From Leptospira kirschneri serovar Cynopteri str. 3522 CT (GTDB taxonomy: Bacteria; Spirochaetota; Leptospiria; Leptospirales; Leptospiraceae): a stretch of DNA of 64,000 nucleotides. The translations under genes and the position numbers were made by a program. This document shows, one piece after another, positions 35,075 through 50,792 of the stretch. The DNA is taken from contig NZ_AHMN02000013.1 of assembly GCF_000243695.2 (NCBI RefSeq), forward strand, positions 1 through 64,000, read 5' to 3'. Numbering within the stretch: the first letter of the stretch is position 1; every line of letters starts with the position of its first letter. The notes beneath the pieces were generated by a model, which saw nothing but the letters and a program-made list of their open reading frames with translations, was not told where the DNA came from and did not search any database.

Positions 35075-35863
35075 GTGACTTTATTGAATTCCACAAAAAA
35101 ATATAACGGATTTTTGTTTTTTTTCTTAATCTTAAATTACTTTCTGATCAGTTTTACCAATTGTGCCACGTATTTTCAAAATAGAAAAAACGATTTGAAA
35201 GACGTATTTACTATAGGAGTGGAAACTCCCGGTTATGGAGCGGGAGTTAGAATTGGTCCTCTCGCTGCGGGTTTTGTTTTTCAAGGTGGAGAATCTGCTC
35301 CTGGCAAAAGAGATTTAGGAAAAGGTTATGGACTTCGAGGAGGTTATTTTGGTTCGTATCGATCTCAACAGTTGATCTTTGGAATTTTAGGAGGAGATAC
35401 TTTTTTTCCTTTAGAAGTGGAGACACAAACTTCTGAAACTGAACCGCCAGAAACAATTTCTTCCGAAACTACGGAAGAATTAAAAAATTTGGAGGACTCT
35501 AAAACCCCTGGTGATCAGGTTCCTGAATTTTTAAACGAAAGGTATAATATCAAAAGTCAGAAGTTACGTTATCTTTCTTTTTACAATATTCCAGTTGCGG
35601 AAAGAAGAAGAAAAAAGAAGGAAGAATTTTACAAAAGATTTATAGAAAAACAAAATTTAGATAAAAACGATCCCGCCGTACAAAATGCATTACAAAATTT
35701 TAATAAAAGAAAAGACGGTTATCCTAAAAGTTTTCTTTATCAAATCGAAGTTTATTTAGGTGTTTATGCGGGACTCAGAATCGGTTTTAATCCTATGGAA
35801 CTTTTAGATTTTTTAATAGGATTTACTGGATTGGATTTATTAGAAGATGACGTTGCGAATTAA
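35075..35863 (+). CDS. Hypothetical lipoprotein, Leptospira-type
   Basis: The 262-residue protein has a long basic-hydrophobic start and a lipobox-like SFTNC (about residue 30). Glycine-rich strands follow (GVETPGYGAGVRIGPLAAGFVFQGG, GKGYGLRGGYFGSY), then a charged linker rich in Glu, Lys and Arg (about 115-215), and a hydrophobic C-terminal segment with LGVYAGLRIGFNPMELLDFLIGFTGLDLL. I recognise no enzyme motif. The closing segment (GLRIGFNPMELLDFLIGF) is a pattern seen in lipoprotein paralogues of spirochaetes. Likely envelope protein of unknown role. Confidence 0.6.
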   Translation: MTLLNSTKKYNGFLFFFLILNYFLISFTNCATYFQNRKNDLKDVFTIGVETPGYGAGVRIGPLAAGFVFQGGESAPGKRDLGKGYGLRGGYFGSYRSQQLIFGILGGDTFFPLEVETQTSETEPPETISSETTEELKNLEDSKTPGDQVPEFLNERYNIKSQKLRYLSFYNIPVAERRRKKKEEFYKRFIEKQNLDKNDPAVQNALQNFNKRKDGYPKSFLYQIEVYLGVYAGLRIGFNPMELLDFLIGFTGLDLLEDDVAN

Positions 35864-36235
35864 AAAAATTGCCTCAAAAACTCTCAGATAAATTCGTTCT
35901 AACTTAGAACTATAATTGAGTACCAATATTTTGCGCTGAAACAGGGCTTTACGGTGCTTAATTTCATAGAAATTGACAGGAACATTCATTTGCGAAACTT
36001 TTTGAATCGTTAATGCATTCTAAAAGTCTGTTCCAAAACCTTATAATCAATCTTTGAATTCCCAATCAAAAGTGTTAGTTCCCATAGAAACAGTCACATC
36101 GAATGATTTACAATTCTTTAATATTAAGGTTTCTATATAAATTTCACACTTTTATGAGACTAAGCGTTTCTCTTTTATTAATGTTCGGAAAACTAAGGTC
36201 TTTTCCGGATTATTTTACGTTTTGGAACAGACTCT
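35864..36235. other. Intergenic region with no recognised element
   Basis: AT-rich spacer between the plus-strand lipoprotein gene and the convergent BamE-like gene. I see no repeat family or open frame of weight; the hairpin at its right edge is listed separately. Confidence 0.4.
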
Positions 36236-36275
36236 GAATATAAACTCTTAGGTTAGAGTTTATATTCCATTTTTT
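36236..36275 (+). terminator. Hairpin with T-run at convergent gene ends
   Basis: GAATATAAACTC (36236-36247) pairs with GAGTTTATATTC (36256-36267) across an 8-nt loop, and a T-rich run follows on the plus strand. The stem overlaps the last codons and stop of the minus-strand BamE-like gene. It could end plus-strand transcripts from the lipoprotein gene, though that gene ends 370 bp upstream. Confidence 0.5.
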
Positions 36276-36627
36276 TAATCACGCCTTTTTTATCGATCGT
36301 CAGTTTAATGAACTTAGTGTCTTCGGTGATGGTTGCTGGTCTTTCGGCTAACGTTTTGTAAGAATTTTTTTGATAATCGGTGGAAACTAAATACCATTCT
36401 AAAACCGCTCCATCTTGTGTGTTGAGTTCTACCGAAGGTGTTCCCAAAACCGCTTCCGCTTTGATTCGTTTATCTCCTTCTTTAATCATTCCTACTTCAA
36501 AAGTTCTGATGTCTGAATTGGGTTGATATTCCTGTCTAGGAGGTTGTTTTTTTTCTTCGGAACTGCAAAAGAAAACTGCTAAGATACAAGTTAAAATTAA
36601 AATCGTTGAAAAAATATTTTTCATCAT
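36253..36627 (-). CDS. Small lipoprotein with BamE/SmpA-like domain
   Basis: I choose the start at the ATG of MMKNIF (36627), which has AGAGAA just upstream, rather than a codon 10 residues earlier. The 124-residue protein has a signal peptide with a lipobox (VFFC, about residue 21). Residues about 45-124 resemble the BamE/OmlA fold: VGMIKEGDKRIKAEAVLGTPSVE, EWYLVST and FIKLTIDKKGVIKKMEYKL. BamE supports outer-membrane protein assembly; this gene could have that role, but the match is by pattern only. The final codons overlap a strong hairpin. Confidence 0.55.
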   Translation of the reverse strand: MMKNIFSTILILTCILAVFFCSSEEKKQPPRQEYQPNSDIRTFEVGMIKEGDKRIKAEAVLGTPSVELNTQDGAVLEWYLVSTDYQKNSYKTLAERPATITEDTKFIKLTIDKKGVIKKMEYKL

Positions 36628-36752
36628 TGTTTTCTCTAAGTTTGGATTTTGAAGCACAACTATCGTTTTTGTTTTTACTCTGTCGAGAGTAAAAATCGAG
36701 ACGACTCTTAAAAAATTCTTCTTTATACTTGTGAAAGCATGATGATGGTCTC

Positions 36753-37712
<960 letters not shown>

Positions 37713-37782
37713 CGTGAGTTTGGTTTTGAATCGCTTAAAGTCTGTCAAAATTTTTAAATATGAAAACTCATACAGAAATTCT

Positions 37783-38994
37783 TTATAAAAGATTTTTATA
37801 AACTTCTAAAGTTTCAGAAGCAGCTTTTTTCCACGAAAATTTTCCCGAGTTTTTTTTACCTTGGGGAATCAGTTTTTTTACAGAGTTATGGTTTTTTAAG
37901 AAATTTTTTAGAAGATTTTCCAATTCAGATGGATTTTCAGGAGAAAAGTAAAATACGCTGTTTTGTAAAATTTCAGGCATCACGGTCGAATTAGAAGAGA
38001 TCACGGGACAACCGCAGGCTTGCGCTTCGAGAGGAGGAAATCCAAAACCTTCGTATTTTGAAGGAAAGATAAAAAGACCCGCACAAGAATAAAGACAACG
38101 AAGTTCTTCCAGTGTTAGTCTTTTCATGGGAACTATTTGATCCTCATAACCGACTATGTATGATTGTAAATAGTCTGGGATTTTTCCAGATGTACCACCT
38201 AACACCCATTTAGTTTTTAAGACCTTGGAATCCCAAAGAGATTTTAAAACGTCTAAAACTAAGTTTAAATTTTTGTGACCTTTGCCGATCCCGACACTCA
38301 ATAAATATCCTTCTTTGAGATTGTATTTTTTTAAAAAATTCTTTTTTTCCATGGAGGTTGCCGGATAAAAAATAGTATGGTCTATACCGTTGTAGATCAG
38401 TTTTATCTTATCTTTAGAAAAACCGAATACAGATTCTAAATCCATCGCAGTGTATTTAGAAACGGACACGATCTTCTTGGAAAAAGATCGAATCAAACGA
38501 AACACAACCTGCATATAAAATCGTTTTACGAAACTTGAATGAAACTCTTTCATTCGAAACGGAATAATATCATGAATCGTTACGATTGATTTATGTAGAT
38601 GAGTAAGAGGCGCGTTGAAATGAGGAATGTCTAAGATGTCCATTTGATTCATCCAAGGATGACCTAAAAACTCGGAAAAGGAATAGATCTGAGTATGGTA
38701 CGAAATTACAGGATATGAGAAATCTTTTATGTTTCGAATAGATTTATGTTTGGTTGTGATTGGATTTTGATTTTGTTCAAAACCAGAAAATTCATGACAT
38801 GAAATTCCTTCGTTTTGAATCGTTTTTAAATCACCAAAAAGATAGATTTGAATTTTTTCTTTTTTAGAAATGGGGCCTAGATATTTCAAAAGCCCTCTAA
38901 TTCTCATCCCGATGCCGGAGTGAGAAATCATACGAGCGTCTAATCCGATCGCAAAATCGCGGTTTGTTTTTTCTTCCTGCTTTTGTATTCCCAT
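37783..38994 (-). CDS. Glycosyltransferase family 4-like protein
   Basis: The 403-residue protein has a GT-B fold of the family-4 type. SVGIGKGHKNLNLVLDVL is in the linker region, and KYEGFGFPPLEAQACGCPVISSN (about 315) contains the E(x7)E motif that holds the sugar-nucleotide donor. It probably transfers a hexose in surface polysaccharide synthesis. It is convergent with the epimerase gene, so they are not one operon, although the roles match. No signal peptide is visible. Confidence 0.85.
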   Translation of the reverse strand: MGIQKQEEKTNRDFAIGLDARMISHSGIGMRIRGLLKYLGPISKKEKIQIYLFGDLKTIQNEGISCHEFSGFEQNQNPITTKHKSIRNIKDFSYPVISYHTQIYSFSEFLGHPWMNQMDILDIPHFNAPLTHLHKSIVTIHDIIPFRMKEFHSSFVKRFYMQVVFRLIRSFSKKIVSVSKYTAMDLESVFGFSKDKIKLIYNGIDHTIFYPATSMEKKNFLKKYNLKEGYLLSVGIGKGHKNLNLVLDVLKSLWDSKVLKTKWVLGGTSGKIPDYLQSYIVGYEDQIVPMKRLTLEELRCLYSCAGLFIFPSKYEGFGFPPLEAQACGCPVISSNSTVMPEILQNSVFYFSPENPSELENLLKNFLKNHNSVKKLIPQGKKNSGKFSWKKAASETLEVYKNLL

Positions 38995-39393
38995 GATCGG
39001 ACATTACTTCTCTTTGCTGGAAATCTGCAAGAAAATGAAAATACGATGGAAGATTCGGAAGATACTTTTCAAAATGGGAATTCTTGAAAAAGGCTATCTG
39101 AAAATTATCGAAGAAAAATCAAATAAATGATGAATATATTTTGTTTTTAAAGATGAACGAGCGTGACAATGCGAAAACATTGTAGCGGAGACTTCAAAAC
39201 AGATCGGAGCCACTTATTATAAAATTCGGACGGATTTTATCACGCCTCAGTCTTATTCTTGATAGAGATACTTAAGAGCTTGTAAACAATTTTAGACTTT
39301 GGATTCTATCGATTCATTGAAGTATTGAGTTTCTACAAAGTTTTTAGGAAAACTTACTGATTTTTAAAGGAAAATTGAACAAGAGAGTTTAAA
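38995..39393. other. Divergent intergenic region before folE
   Basis: A 399-bp spacer between the minus-strand glycosyltransferase and folE. No repeat family, hairpin or reading frame stands out. Confidence 0.4.
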
Positions 39394-39945
39394 TTGGAAG
39401 AGGATATAATCAATATTTTAAAATCGATTGGAGAAGATCCAACTAGAGAAGGTCTTCTTAATACTCCAAAACGAGTAAAAAAAGCGTACGAATTTCTGAC
39501 ATCCGGTTACCGTGCAGACATTACAAAAATTGTCAATGGAGCCATTTTTGAAGAACCTACAGAAGGAATGGTTCTTGTGAGAGATATAGAAATGTATTCT
39601 CTTTGTGAACATCATCTTCTTCCTTTTTATGGAAAGGCGCACGTGGCTTATCTCCCAAATAAAAAGATCATAGGAATCAGTAAAATTCCTAGAATTGTGG
39701 ATGTTTTTGCCAGAAGGTTACAAGTTCAAGAACGTCTCACAGAACAGATCGCCTATGCCATTCAAGAAGTTCTAGATCCTCAAGGTGTTGCCGTAGTAAT
39801 TAAGGCAAAACATCTTTGTATGATGATGAGAGGAGTGGAAAAACAAAATTCTGAACTTTTCACCTCGTGTATGTTAGGCGCTTTTAAAGAAAACATGGTC
39901 ACTCGTTCTGAATTTTTGGATCTGATTCGTACTGGATCCACTTAA
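39394..39945 (+). CDS. folE: GTP cyclohydrolase I
   Basis: The 183-residue length is usual for FolE. Zinc and active-site blocks are present: [22 protein letters not shown] (Cys and two His, about 69-91) and [17 protein letters not shown] (His-Cys, about 136-152). [21 protein letters not shown] at the start is a family hallmark. It turns GTP to dihydroneopterin triphosphate, the first step of folate and biopterin synthesis. The start is TTG with AAGAGAG upstream. It stands alone, 99 bp before acs. Confidence 0.93.
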   Translation: MEEDIINILKSIGEDPTREGLLNTPKRVKKAYEFLTSGYRADITKIVNGAIFEEPTEGMVLVRDIEMYSLCEHHLLPFYGKAHVAYLPNKKIIGISKIPRIVDVFARRLQVQERLTEQIAYAIQEVLDPQGVAVVIKAKHLCMMMRGVEKQNSELFTSCMLGAFKENMVTRSEFLDLIRTGST

Positions 39946-40044
39946 AGGATAATTCTTAATCGTAAATTTTCTAAAAAACTTCTTTCACAATTTGGTAGAC
40001 AGAGAGAAAAAAAGAAACATTCTTTGCCGAATTCGGAGGAAGTT

Positions 40045-42009
<1,965 letters not shown>

Positions 42010-42241
42010 TGTAGATTCGGTTTTGAATAAATCAAGCCAAACCGCAGAAAATGGAATGTTCAGTTAGAAAGATCTAAACAACTTTTTCTACTCGGCAATT
42101 TCCTATTTAATGGAAGCTGAATTTTTACTGAGTTATACTTTTTATATATTCAATTTACTTAAATAATATAAATATTATATTACAATCTATTCCAAACAAA
42201 ACCGATTTTTCCAAACTTATTTTAGAAAAGGTGGTAAAAAT

Positions 42242-43015
42242 TTGATCGGGCCGAAAAGAATCATCTGTCTTACTGAAGAAACAACCGAGTTATTTTATTT
42301 ACTTGGAGTTGAGGAACGAATTGTAGGAATCTCCGCTTATACAGTTAGACCACTCAGAGCTAAAAAAGAGAAACCTAAGGTTTCTGCGTTTATCAACGGA
42401 AATGTGAAAAAAATTAAGGAACTAAAACCGGATCTAGTAATTGGATTTTCGGATATACAATCGGATCTTGCAAAAAATCTGATTGCAGAAGGATTGAATG
42501 TACTTGTCACAAATCAAAGAACGATTTTAGAAATTTTCGATACTTTGTCTCTTTTAGGATCCATTGTAGGAAAAGGAAATGAAACTCAAAAATTGATCGA
42601 AAGTTGGAAAAGAAAGTTAGACGAAATTGAAAGAGCGTATTCTTCAAAAAATCAACCATCTGTCTTTTTTCAAGAATGGGATGAACCGATCATAACCGGA
42701 ATCTCTTGGGTTTCGGAACTCATCACACTTGCCGGTGGAAAAGATTGTTTTGAATATCTCAAAACGAGATCTTTGGCAAAAGATAGAATCATTTCTGCAA
42801 TAGACGTTGCAAAGGCAAATCTAGAAGTTTATGTCGGTTCTTGGTGCGGAAAACCTATGAACTTTGAATGGGTGCAAAAACATCCAGATTGGCAAAACGT
42901 AAGTGCAATTCTAAATCATAAAGTTTACGAGTTAGATCCTTCTATTATTCTTCAGCCCGGCCCAGCATTGTTTGAAGAAGGAATCGATCAACTTGTAAAG
43001 TTGATTCACTCCTAG
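42242..43015 (+). CDS. Periplasmic-binding-protein-like (BtuF/helical-backbone) protein without signal peptide
   Basis: The 257 residues match the BtuF-type cobalamin/metal-receptor fold: RIICLTEETTELFYLLGVEERIVGIS at the start, LKPDLVIGF (about 59), and WVSELITLAGGKDCF (about 158). Usual members are exported, but this one starts directly at the mature fold from TTG (AGGTGG about 9 nt upstream), with no hydrophobic leader. It may be cytoplasmic, a pattern also known for some stand-alone homologues. No transporter subunits are nearby, and no cobalamin riboswitch is seen upstream. The ligand is unknown. Confidence 0.72.
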   Translation: MIGPKRIICLTEETTELFYLLGVEERIVGISAYTVRPLRAKKEKPKVSAFINGNVKKIKELKPDLVIGFSDIQSDLAKNLIAEGLNVLVTNQRTILEIFDTLSLLGSIVGKGNETQKLIESWKRKLDEIERAYSSKNQPSVFFQEWDEPIITGISWVSELITLAGGKDCFEYLKTRSLAKDRIISAIDVAKANLEVYVGSWCGKPMNFEWVQKHPDWQNVSAILNHKVYELDPSIILQPGPALFEEGIDQLVKLIHS

Positions 43016-43269
43016 TTTGTTTCAAGATTTATTCTGATGCCGTATAACGGTGATTTTATGTGAAAATTTGATTTTCAAACTGATGGGCGTAAATTCGTCC
43101 AGATTTTTTTACGTCGAATTCAAGTTAAATTTAGGCAAAATACAGTTTGATGAGAATTGTTAAAATGACTTACTTTTATTGCAGAAAAAGGGATTTAGAA
43201 CTTACAAAATATTATAAAAATAGCAAGGATCGGGTTTCTAAAAATCCGAACTTAGAATAAGATTTAAAT

Positions 43270-44100
<831 letters not shown>

Positions 44101-44384
44101 CTTTCAGTTCAACCTTACATCGTGTGATTTATAGTTTTTTAACATTAGAGTTTCTGTTTTGCGTTAACCGAATTCATGTTTTCTTAACGTCTGAATTCAA
44201 CAATCGCTTAAAAGTTTTTTCCGTTTATCGTTTTCAAGTTCAAATCCCGGATTTTAAACGAAGATCTTGGTTAAAATACTTCATTCTAAAATTACAATCT
44301 GTCGTTTTATAATACGGATACTGTATTTCCAAATAGGTTTTCACTTTTCATTTACTGAAATTAAATTATAAAAACGTTTGGCTT

Positions 44385-45953
44385 ATGTCCAAACAATCTA
44401 TAGAATCCATTCGCAAGAAGGGAGAAGCGCTTACATATTATTCTAGAATGACAATTATGGTTATGGTGTTGATTTCTTTAGCCGCGAGTTTCAAAACTCT
44501 TCAAACTCAGATTAAAATCATTCATTCTTCCGCTGCATTTTTTATGTTTGTTTATACACTTTTCGGTTTTATTCTCTATAAAAAATATGAAATTAAACAA
44601 TGGGTTCATAATCTATTTATTATATTTGATTCTCTTATATTGAGTGTGACGATTTTTTTGGATAGTATGGTTTCCGCGGAACTGATTTCTCCCGTTCTTA
44701 AAAATGCGATTCTTTATTCAGTATATTATTTTATTATTGCTTACTCGGGTCTTTTAGGCAGGCCGAAATTTGTACTAATTACAGGTATGTTTTGTTATTT
44801 TGGTTATTCGATTGCATTGACTAATGCAACCTTTCACGGTCTTCGATTTTCGGAAGACAACGCGATTAATATGAAACCCGGTTATGTTAAACTTAGCGCA
44901 GAGATCACGAAAATCTTCTTTATGGCAGGTGTAAGTTTAATTCTTTATCGATTGATGAATTTATTCGACGAATTGTATCAGGAAGCCTCTACTTATTTTC
45001 AAGAGAATAAGAATTTTCTAAACAAGTTGGAAAATAACAGAAAGATAATTCATTCTTCGGCGGAGACCTTGGAACTTTCGGTAACGAATTTTTCGGAGTT
45101 TACTAGTTTAACCAGTGAAAAGATGGAATCGCAGGCAGCTTCTTTGGAAGAGGTCAACGCAGTGATAACTTCTTTATCTAAATCATCCGAAAAAAATGCA
45201 GATTCGATTCGAATTCAAAACGAGAATTTAATCGAACTCAATCAAAAAGCCCAAACTCTTTTGGAAGTAATCGGTGAAATATCAAATCATTCTAAAGGTC
45301 TGGATGTTAACGCGAAAGAGAGTAAAACTGAAATGAAGATCGTAAAGGAATCCGTGGAAAAAACTGGCGAGTTCTTAAAAAACATTTCAAATTCATTTCA
45401 ACGTGTGGATGAGATCAATCGTATTCTAGGAGAAATTGCAGATAAAACCAATCTTCTTTCTTTGAACGCTTCTATAGAGGCGGCTCGTGCTGGCTCTGCA
45501 GGTCGTGGGTTTGCTGTGGTTGCTCAAGAGGTTAGTAAACTCGCGGAATTTACGGCTACAAATGCAAAGATGATTGCGAAAGTGGTTCAGGAATCTCTAG
45601 AATTTATTGAAGAAGCGAATGCCGCGTCTCAAGGTACGGGACATTTGACGGAGAATCAAAGTATTAAAGTTAATCTTACCGTTTCAAAAATAGAAGAGAT
45701 GAGTCGTTTGTATGAACGCGGAACTATGATCGTTAACGATTTTGTTAAAAATTTAGAAAGAGTTAAAAAGTTATCGGACGATTTATTTCATTCTACAGAA
45801 GAACAGATGACTGCTCAAAAAGAAATGATGAAAGCTATGTTCGAACTTGAAAAGGAAGTTAATGAAATTACTCAGGAATCCGGAAAAATTCAAGACGGGG
45901 TTTTACAGATTAAAACCCAATCTAGAGATTTAAAAGCTTTGAGTGTAGTTTAA
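44385..45953 (+). CDS. Methyl-accepting chemotaxis protein 1
   Basis: The 522-residue protein has several N-terminal hydrophobic segments (about 22-195, no large periplasmic loop) and a long coiled-coil signalling domain. The hairpin tip is [39 protein letters not shown] (about 347-385). It should send membrane-based signals to CheA. The multi-helix sensor, with six or so short segments, resembles the second MCP at 54.4 kb, which suggests duplication. No che genes lie nearby. Confidence 0.88.
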   Translation: MSKQSIESIRKKGEALTYYSRMTIMVMVLISLAASFKTLQTQIKIIHSSAAFFMFVYTLFGFILYKKYEIKQWVHNLFIIFDSLILSVTIFLDSMVSAELISPVLKNAILYSVYYFIIAYSGLLGRPKFVLITGMFCYFGYSIALTNATFHGLRFSEDNAINMKPGYVKLSAEITKIFFMAGVSLILYRLMNLFDELYQEASTYFQENKNFLNKLENNRKIIHSSAETLELSVTNFSEFTSLTSEKMESQAASLEEVNAVITSLSKSSEKNADSIRIQNENLIELNQKAQTLLEVIGEISNHSKGLDVNAKESKTEMKIVKESVEKTGEFLKNISNSFQRVDEINRILGEIADKTNLLSLNASIEAARAGSAGRGFAVVAQEVSKLAEFTATNAKMIAKVVQESLEFIEEANAASQGTGHLTENQSIKVNLTVSKIEEMSRLYERGTMIVNDFVKNLERVKKLSDDLFHSTEEQMTAQKEMMKAMFELEKEVNEITQESGKIQDGVLQIKTQSRDLKALSVV

Positions 45954-46282
45954 TCCTTTTTTACGGATTCAATATTTTCTGCCAAAATGGGCAGATAACA
46001 CCATGAATTTGTTTCAAAATTAGAATATAAAATCTATTTCAAAAAGCAATTGATCCTGGAAGGGTACTCTTTTTAAGAGTTTTTGTATTTTCACAAGATA
46101 AGAATCAACCACGAAGTTATGATTGAGGTTTCTTTTAAGATTTTGAACTATACTCAGAAATAAGACGAGTGAAACGAATTTTTGGAATTGGGCTTAAATT
46201 TAGTAACTTTTATTTAGTGATTCACCTTATGAAACCAAGTTTATATTTTAAAATAGTATAATATACTTTTTAACAACTAAAA
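45954..46282. other. Intergenic region after the first MCP
   Basis: A weak hairpin, ACTCTT (46066-46071) and AAGAGT (46075-46080), followed by TTTTTG, lies 112 bp after the MCP stop and could be a terminator. The rest is AT-rich and empty until the repeat at 46283. Confidence 0.35.
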
Positions 46283-46480
46283 CAACGCTGCTCTCTATGG
46301 ATCACGCGTGGGTAACTCAGCAACGCTGCTCTCTATGGATCACGCGTGGGTAACTCAGCAACGCTGCTCTCTATGGATCGCAGCGTTAGGGATCGATGCG
46401 GAGTCAACAAATTGTTTCAACGGCAAAATTTTGTTTTATCTTGGTTTTCAATTTGTTGACTGAAGCTGAGAGCCCGGCCT
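46283..46480. repeat. GGGATCGATGCG-family repeat, copy 3, with 38-bp tandem
   Basis: A 38-bp unit (CAACGCTGCTCTCTATGGAT and onward) starts at 46283, 46321 and 46359, about 2.5 copies. Then GGGATCGATGCGGAGTCAACAA and CAATTTGTTGACTGAAGCTGAGAGCCCGG follow, as in the other copies of the family. The tandem part is a local expansion of the CAACGCTCTCTACGAATCG block. It fills the gap before mtnP. Confidence 0.72.
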
Positions 46481-46664
46481 GCTTTATTTTACAATAAGTT
46501 TTTGTTTTACAATCAATTCGAAAGCAGGAACGCCCAAATCTTTTTTCGGATTCGAAATTATTTGAATCGTTTTTGTAAAAACAGTTCCGATTTACATTTT
46601 GAGTTCGTTTTTTAAAACTGTCCCTGAATGAAATTTGAAAACTTTTTCTTTAGGAAGTGGAATC

Positions 46665-47528
46665 ATGTCGTATAACGTTAGAGCGGCTATCATTGGTGGA
46701 ACTGGACTTTATAGTTTAGAAGGAATGGAGCTGATCGAAGAAATTTTTCCTGACACTCCTTGGGGCAAACCTTCCGATAAAATTAAGATCGGTAACTACA
46801 AAGGAAAATTGATCGCGTTCTTACCTAGACACGGAATCGGACATTTTCTTTCTCCACCTGAAGTCCCGAATCATGCGAATATATGTGCTCTTAAACAACT
46901 TGGCGTTGAGGAAATTGTTGCATTTAGTTCGGTTGGAAGTTTGAGAGAAGAAATCAAACCTCTCGATTTTGTTTTACCTTCTCAAATTATTGATCGTACT
47001 CGTTTTAGAAATTCTACTTATTTCGGAAACGGAGTCGTGGCACACGCTCCTTTTGCCGAACCTTTCTCGCGCAATTTAAGTGAAAGAATCGCACAAACTG
47101 CTAAAAAAATCGGTTTGGAAATTCATTTGGATAAAACCTTAGTTTGTATGGAAGGCCCTTTGTTTTCTACTAAGGCGGAGTCCCATCTTTATCGTTCTTG
47201 GGGCGCTGACATCATCAATATGACGGTTCTTCCGGAAGCAAAACTTGCTCGTGAAGCCGAAATTGTATATCAGATGATTTGTATGTCCACTGATTATGAT
47301 TGTTGGAGAGAAGGAGAAGAATCAGTTACCGTTGAAATGGTGATTGCAAATTTGACTAAGAATGCAGAGACGGCTAAAAAACTTCTTTCTGAATTGATTC
47401 ATGTTCTTGGAAACGGAGATGATCTTAGTCTGAAAAATAGTACACGTTATTCTATCATTACGGCTCCTGAAAAAAGAAACCCGGAAACGGTAAAAAAACT
47501 GAGAGTACTTTTTCCGGAATATTTTTAA
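46665..47528 (+). CDS. mtnP: S-methyl-5'-thioadenosine phosphorylase
   Basis: I choose ATG at 46665, with AGGAAG 7 nt upstream, over a start 30 bp earlier. The 287-residue enzyme splits methylthioadenosine with phosphate, in methionine salvage. Features: AAIIGGTGLYSLEGME at the start, AFLPRHGIGHFLSPPEVPNHANI (about 53-75), and ADIINMTVLPEAKLAREAEIVYQMICMSTDYDCW (about 183-216). The INMTVLPEA block separates MTAP from purine nucleoside phosphorylase. No other salvage genes are next to it. Confidence 0.92.
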   Translation: MSYNVRAAIIGGTGLYSLEGMELIEEIFPDTPWGKPSDKIKIGNYKGKLIAFLPRHGIGHFLSPPEVPNHANICALKQLGVEEIVAFSSVGSLREEIKPLDFVLPSQIIDRTRFRNSTYFGNGVVAHAPFAEPFSRNLSERIAQTAKKIGLEIHLDKTLVCMEGPLFSTKAESHLYRSWGADIINMTVLPEAKLAREAEIVYQMICMSTDYDCWREGEESVTVEMVIANLTKNAETAKKLLSELIHVLGNGDDLSLKNSTRYSIITAPEKRNPETVKKLRVLFPEYF

Positions 47529-47722
47529 TTCAAGTTTAAAATTTAAAAAACGAGTTAATTCATCGTGAATTCTATACAATGAATTCCTAATTTACTAATA
47601 GTCGAAAAATGACAATTCTTTTTAGATTTTATAAAAGTTTTCGGAAAATGTTTTTTATGAAAGTAGATTCAAATTTGAATATTGAACCTCGGAAAAATTA
47701 AAAGTGGCTTCAAAAGACTTAA

Positions 47723-48360
47723 TTAACGTGAGCAGGGGGTAAGAAAATAAGAAAGAATTTTCTAAAAGTAGTAGTTCCTACGGTTTAGAAAAAATCTGCA
47801 GGTTCAGATTCCAATTTTTTTCAGAAAAATGAATCATGGATTTCTTTACGAACTCACGTTAAAATATAAATCTGTGGGAACTCCCCGACTCGAATCACAA
47901 AAAATAAATATTTAAAAATTCGTAATGCGACTTAATCCGTGGGAACTACTGCAAATCGTGGGTTTATCAGTTAAACTTTGAAAGTTGTGGGAACTACTAT
48001 GAAATACAAAAAGAGTTCTTCGTCCAATCGATTTTTGCACAAAACCGCTGTTTTACGACCATCATCAAAATTTAAATCCCATTTTAGCATGAGTTCGGCT
48101 GAGAAATACTTTTTATAAAAGTATGAGTTCCTACAATTTTAAGATTTGTTTGTAAAATTTTGGTTTGCAGTAGTTCCCACATTATTCTGTAGATAAATAT
48201 AAGTTTTGTAGTAGTTCCCACACCTGAATACGACATATTCAATTATTATAAACTTCTATTTTATAAATTGGTGTAGTTCCTACATTTAAGGAATCGATCT
48301 GTAAAGTTCAGATTTCAACTTTTTTCAGAATTTAGGTTTTGTATGCCAAGCTCACGCTAA
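47723..48360. repeat. Cluster of GGAACTAC repeats bounded by TTAACGTGAG/CTCACGTTAA ends
   Basis: The first unit runs from TTAACGTGAGCAGGGGGTAAG (47723) to CGAACTCACGTTAA (47862). The rest, to CCAAGCTCACGCTAA at 48360, has at least seven copies of GTAGTTCC or GTGGGAACTAC in both orientations. The ends match those at 58.5-59.1 kb. The remaining flanks of the 1-kb gap (47529-47722 and 48361-48524) are AT-rich with no gene. Confidence 0.75.
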
Positions 48361-48524
48361 ATAGTAATCCTTTAGAAATTTCTAATAAATACTGGAAGTT
48401 TCATACAAACCCTCATATCTGGACGTTTACAAACTAGAAAAAAAGTGTTTTATCATAAAATCTTTGTTAATCTTTAGGTTTTGATATAAATTTTAAAAGA
48501 AATATTAATTAACATTTATATAGA

Positions 48525-49346
48525 TTATAATTCATTCAGGCTATTTTTTAAAGCGCGATGGTATTCCGGATAAATAGTAAGGTCGTTGTGAGAACCGTTT
48601 GAAATTGTAAAAAGAATTACGTCTTGGTTTTGTTCTTTCAATTTTCTGAATATGATTTCCGAGTTGGAATAGGGAATGATTTGATCTTGTGTTCCGTGAA
48701 AAATCCTGATCTTGGAACGAATTTTTTTTAGTTTAGCCAGGTTCTGAAATTGAAATTTTAACATCCAAGTTTGTATAAAAGGATAATAATTTCGTACCAG
48801 TGTAAATAAATCCGTAAACGGAGTTTCTAAAAATAAATTTAAATCTGGATTTTTAGAAACTAAATCGATCGCTACTCCTGTTCCTATCGACCGGCCATAA
48901 ATCACAATTTCATTTCTGGGAATTTTGAGTTCACCGAGTAAATAACTTAGCCATAATTCCGCATCCGAATTCATCGATTCTTCGGAAATACTTCCGGAAT
49001 TTTTTCCATACCCTCTATAATCCGTAATTAAAAGGTTCCATCCAATTGGAAGAAAATCTTCGTAAATTCTTCCCCATGTTCTCAAACTTCCCGCGTTTCC
49101 ATGAAAAAATAGTATCGTTTTTTTAGAAAGGTTATTCTTAGACGGAAAAAAAAGTCCGTAACTCGTTTCCCCATCGGAAGTAGTGAGTTTGATTTCTTGA
49201 AACTCATTCGGAAAACGGAATATAAAATTTTCAGAAAGTTTTTCCGGAAAGAAAATCAATCTTTCTTGATTCCACCAAATTAGAAACAAAATTAAAAAAA
49301 TAAAAGATAATAAAAATGTAATAATAAAGCTCATGGATCGTTTCAT
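48525..49346 (-). CDS. Membrane-anchored alpha/beta hydrolase
   Basis: The 273-residue protein has one N-terminal membrane helix (about 5-24) and an alpha/beta hydrolase fold outside. [16 protein letters not shown] supplies the oxyanion region, [15 protein letters not shown] holds the nucleophile Ser (GxSxG), [11 protein letters not shown] the acid, and NGSHNDL the His. It belongs to the Bem46/ABHD13-like group. It starts 6 bp after the stop of the PhoD-like gene, so they form an operon. The substrate is unknown. Confidence 0.82.
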   Translation of the reverse strand: MKRSMSFIITFLLSFIFLILFLIWWNQERLIFFPEKLSENFIFRFPNEFQEIKLTTSDGETSYGLFFPSKNNLSKKTILFFHGNAGSLRTWGRIYEDFLPIGWNLLITDYRGYGKNSGSISEESMNSDAELWLSYLLGELKIPRNEIVIYGRSIGTGVAIDLVSKNPDLNLFLETPFTDLFTLVRNYYPFIQTWMLKFQFQNLAKLKKIRSKIRIFHGTQDQIIPYSNSEIIFRKLKEQNQDVILFTISNGSHNDLTIYPEYHRALKNSLNEL

Positions 49347-49352
49347 ACTAAA

Positions 49353-50684
<1,332 letters not shown>

Positions 50685-50792
50685 AAGTGAATCTCCTTTT
50701 TGCTCGTTAGATCGTAAAATTCGTAAAAACCTAAGGACGTACATTAAAAGTGCCTTGGGTTTTCTTTAGAATATTTTCCATAGAAAACGAAT

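Noticed and set aside
42010..42241. A cobalamin riboswitch upstream of the BtuF-like gene
   Set aside because: I could not find a B12-box-like GCCACTG motif or the usual stems in this AT-rich 232-bp spacer.
44124..44312. A 62-residue gene after the Ada-like gene
   Set aside because: It is a weak start with no ribosome site and a composition typical of chance frames in AT-rich spacer.
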